Shown piece by piece: positions 7,210 to 8,493 of a stretch of 8,493 nt of DNA. How positions within the stretch are numbered: the stretch's first letter is position 1; every line of letters begins with the position of its first letter. This DNA comes from Desulfobacterales bacterium (GTDB lineage Bacteria; Desulfobacterota; Desulfobacteria; Desulfobacterales; RPRI01). The stretch covers positions 1-8,493 of the forward strand of contig JAGVOC010000020.1 of NCBI GenBank assembly GCA_020052975.1, given 5' to 3'. The translations under genes were made by a program, and so were the position numbers. A model generated the notes under the pieces. It searched no databases. It was not told where the DNA came from and worked only from the letters and a program-made list of their open reading frames with translations.

Positions 7210-7235
7210 TCCCCTTGATGTCTGCTAACGTACTA

Positions 7236-7264
7236 ATATTAGAGAGTTTATTGACAAATTGCAA
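7236..7264 (-). promoter_or_regulatory. Sigma70-like promoter for the minus-strand defence genes
   Basis: Read on the minus strand: TTGCAA (7259-7264), a 17-base spacer, then TAATAT (7236-7241). The expected start of transcription, around 7228-7230, lies about 20 bases before the GTG of the methyltransferase remnant. It is the best promoter match seen ahead of the R-M gene and could serve the whole minus-strand series. Found by eye only. Confidence 0.55.
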
Positions 7265-7665
7265 TATTACCCTGAGATTCTGAGATTCCTGCTTATTTCT
7301 GCTGGGTATAAACGGAAGTACTCAGGGCAAATTAGTCAAAGTCACACAGAGGATAATCTGAATAGGGTGCGGCTCACGGTTCATGGATTATAGGACAGTC
7401 ATTGTTCGAAGTCGCTTAGGGTCAGCCATTGAATCGTGATAGATTTGCAAAAGATGAGGCCTCATTATCAATGTCTATTTGTACCCTATAAAGCAAACAC
7501 ACCTTGATAACAGCGTAGTCGTGGCTGTAGTTGTTTAGTTATAATCCCCTGGGTCAGTAATTTTATCAGAAATGCTTATCTTAAAAAAGGCTGGAAGGAA
7601 CTTCCGGATATTAAACCTGCAAAAGACTTGAAGGTAATTTGATGAAGTCATATTCCTGAAAATAC
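7265..7665. other. Gene-free stretch between the defence genes and vapBC
   Basis: No ORF with a credible start, ribosome binding site and recognisable product was found. Two open runs without a good start occur on the plus strand: one from about 7229 to 7390 (contains YYPEILRFLLISAGYKRKYSG) and one ending near 7641 (contains NAYLKKGWKELPDIKPAKD). Either could be a worn gene fragment; neither is recognised. The stretch also holds a perfect 12-bp palindrome at 7454-7465. No tRNA, CRISPR or insertion-sequence ends were seen. Confidence 0.4.
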
Positions 7666-7694
7666 TTGAATACTTATGAGTAATATTTTATAAT
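7666..7694 (+). promoter_or_regulatory. Promoter of the vapBC-type pair, with flanking direct repeats
   Basis: TTGAAT (7666-7671), a 17-base spacer and a consensus TATAAT (7689-7694) lie upstream of the antitoxin. AGTAATATT occurs twice, at 7679-7687 inside the spacer and 7705-7713 just after the -10 box. This is the spacing and place expected of an operator for the ribbon-helix-helix antitoxin, which would repress its own operon; the operator role is inferred. A GGAGG ribosome site at 7718-7722 serves the antitoxin. Confidence 0.65.
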
Positions 7695-7726
7695 ATGACA
7701 ATCAAGTAATATTCAATGGAGGCAAT

Positions 7727-7966
7727 ATGGCGCTTGTGAAGACATCAATTTCAATTCCCGAAGATATCATGGCCGAAGCGAAAGAAATAACCGACAATTT
7801 CAGTTCGCTGGTTTCTGACGCTCTCAGGGAGTATTTAAGAAAAAAGAATGTTGAAAAAGCTGTTGCCAGTTTCGGAAAATGGCAAGAGAGGGAGAAAGCG
7901 AGTGTGGATATCGTGAAAGAGATCAGGAAAGACAAAGGGCGCAAATATGCAGACCGTAATCGTTGA
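7727..7966 (+). CDS. vapB: Ribbon-helix-helix antitoxin (VapB-type)
   Basis: A 79-aa protein with an N-terminal ribbon-helix-helix: strand VKTSISIP (residues 4-11), helix A EDIMAEAKEI, turn NFSS, and helix B LVSDALREYLRKK (about 28-40). The basic, charged tail KWQEREKASVDIVKEIRKDKGRK is the usual toxin-binding part. ATG 7727 follows GGAGG by four bases, so the start is secure. It overlaps the PIN toxin gene by 20 bases, the standard order for such pairs. As the family does, it should neutralise the toxin by binding it and repress the shared promoter through the upstream repeats. Family naming of RHH antitoxins paired with PIN toxins varies (VapB, or CopG/CcdA-like). Confidence 0.85.
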   Translation: MALVKTSISIPEDIMAEAKEITDNFSSLVSDALREYLRKKNVEKAVASFGKWQEREKASVDIVKEIRKDKGRKYADRNR

Positions 7967-8363
7967 TACGGATATCGCAATTGACTATTTGAGGGGCTTT
8001 CAGTATGCCAAAGAACTGATGTTGTTCCTGTGGAATACTGACAACGCATATTTAAGTATTCTTTCTGTGTATGAGCTTTATGCAGGAATGAAAGACAATG
8101 AAACTCTCGATACCGAGAATTTTATCAAGGCGTGTATTATAGAACCATTGACTATCGATGTCACAAGGAAAGCCGGATCGCTCTATAAAAAATACCGGAC
8201 ACAAGGCCTTACTTTAACCTCTATTGATTGTCTGATCAATGCAACTGCAATTATACGGGGACATAAGATTGCGACCAAAAATATAAATCATTATCCGGAC
8301 AAGAAAACACTTTTCTCTGTAGAACCTTTGAAGGGATCCTCGGAAAAACATACGAGAAATTAA
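7947..8363 (+). CDS. vapC: PIN-domain ribonuclease toxin (VapC-type)
   Basis: A 138-aa PIN-domain protein with its metal-binding acids in place: D7 and D9 (VIVDTDIAIDYLRG), E43 (SVYELYAG), D94 (LTSIDCLINATA) and N112 in IATKNINHYP, where VapC proteins commonly have Asn or Asp. Length is normal for the family and no residue of the active site is missing, so it is probably an active RNase that cuts tRNA or rRNA when freed from its antitoxin. ATG 7947 lies inside the end of the antitoxin gene and is preceded by AAAGGG (7934-7939) at seven bases. The gene converges on tRNA-Asp, ending 32 bases short of it. The pair may help keep the adjacent defence region in the genome (inference). Confidence 0.9.
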   Translation: MQTVIVDTDIAIDYLRGFQYAKELMLFLWNTDNAYLSILSVYELYAGMKDNETLDTENFIKACIIEPLTIDVTRKAGSLYKKYRTQGLTLTSIDCLINATAIIRGHKIATKNINHYPDKKTLFSVEPLKGSSEKHTRN

Positions 8364-8395
8364 AAACAATCCCGAAGTATAAGACGGAGAAGAAA

Positions 8396-8472
8396 TGGCG
8401 GGGCGGACGGGACTTGAACCCGCGACCTCTGGCTTGACAGGCCAGCGTTCTAACCAACTGAACTACCGCCCC
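8396..8472 (-). tRNA. tRNA-Asp (anticodon GTC)
   Basis: A complete 77-nt cloverleaf on the minus strand: acceptor GGGGCGG/CCGCCCC, D-stem GTTC/GAAC, anticodon stem CTGGC/GCCAG with loop CTGTCAA giving anticodon GTC (8436-8438), variable loop AGGTC, T-stem GCGGG/CCCGT with loop TTCAAGT, discriminator G and an encoded CCA at 8396-8398. All stems pair, apart from one G-T wobble at the base of the T-stem. The 3' end points towards vapC and the defence genes, the side on which tRNA-targeted islands integrate. Confidence 0.97.
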
Positions 8473-8493
8473 AAAAGAAAGGAGACAGTAAAC

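Noticed and set aside
7089..7283. 64-codon plus-strand frame
   Set aside because: Antisense to the methyltransferase remnant and its promoter; no ribosome site and no recognisable sequence.
7702..8049. 115-codon minus-strand frame opposite vapBC
   Set aside because: Serine/leucine-rich antisense shadow of the well-supported antitoxin and toxin genes.
8364..8395. Possible terminator between vapC and tRNA-Asp
   Set aside because: Only weak 3-4 bp stems (CTCG/CGAG with a 10-base loop) and a short T-run on the minus strand; not enough to call.
8251..8457. Minus-strand frame of 68 codons across the right end
   Set aside because: It reads through the tRNA-Asp gene and the antisense of the toxin gene; translated tRNA sequence gives the familiar GRGFKSRPP-type false protein.
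1..8493. CRISPR array, insertion sequence or integrase
   Set aside because: No regularly spaced repeats, no transposase or tyrosine/serine recombinase motifs, and no terminal inverted repeats were seen on either strand.

Overview
This window is an accessory, defence-type region of a bacterial chromosome. Seven intact or remnant protein genes and two short ORFs run on the minus strand. A toxin-antitoxin pair follows on the plus strand, and a tRNA-Asp gene closes the right edge. Encoded CCA on the tRNA, Shine-Dalgarno sites and sigma70-like promoters point to a bacterium. The protein style would fit Nitrospirota or a deltaproteobacterial-type lineage, but that is a weak guess.

Layout, read right to left in the direction of minus-strand transcription. 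tRNA-Asp(GTC) lies at 8396-8472, with its 3' end facing the island. A vapB/vapC-type pair (7727-8363) has its own promoter and is convergent with the tRNA. A gap of about 500 bp follows with no confident gene; at its left end is a good minus-strand promoter (7236-7264). This promoter reads into an ~86-88 aa remnant of the N-terminus of a site-specific DNA methyltransferase. The remnant overlaps the start of a complete 1026-aa single-chain restriction-modification enzyme (PD-(D/E)XK nuclease, N6-adenine methylase and type ISP-like C-terminus). After a 73-bp spacer come a 58-aa ORF and an overlapping 802-aa RloC-like ATPase. That protein has a P-loop, a zinc-hook CxxC and a C-terminal RxxxE...H pattern expected of anticodon nucleases.

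After a second spacer comes a tightly overlapping run: a possible 13-codon leader, a stand-alone WYL-like protein, a GIY-YIG nuclease, a 59-aa helical protein and an SMC/RecF-like ATPase cut by the left edge.

The likely working logic is layered. The R-M enzyme would cut unmodified DNA. The RloC-like protein would be a second-line tRNA-cleaving ATPase, as PrrC is for EcoprrI. The WYL/GIY-YIG/small protein/ATPase run looks like a separate nuclease-plus-ATPase defence module that I cannot match to a named system, and it is the best candidate here for something undescribed. The two spacers that precede the RloC unit and the WYL unit are diverged copies of one another. In the same register they both translate to a tail of the type RIxRIIAxVxGE, ending TAG two bases before the next ATG, which suggests that modules were exchanged behind a shared ancestral gene end.
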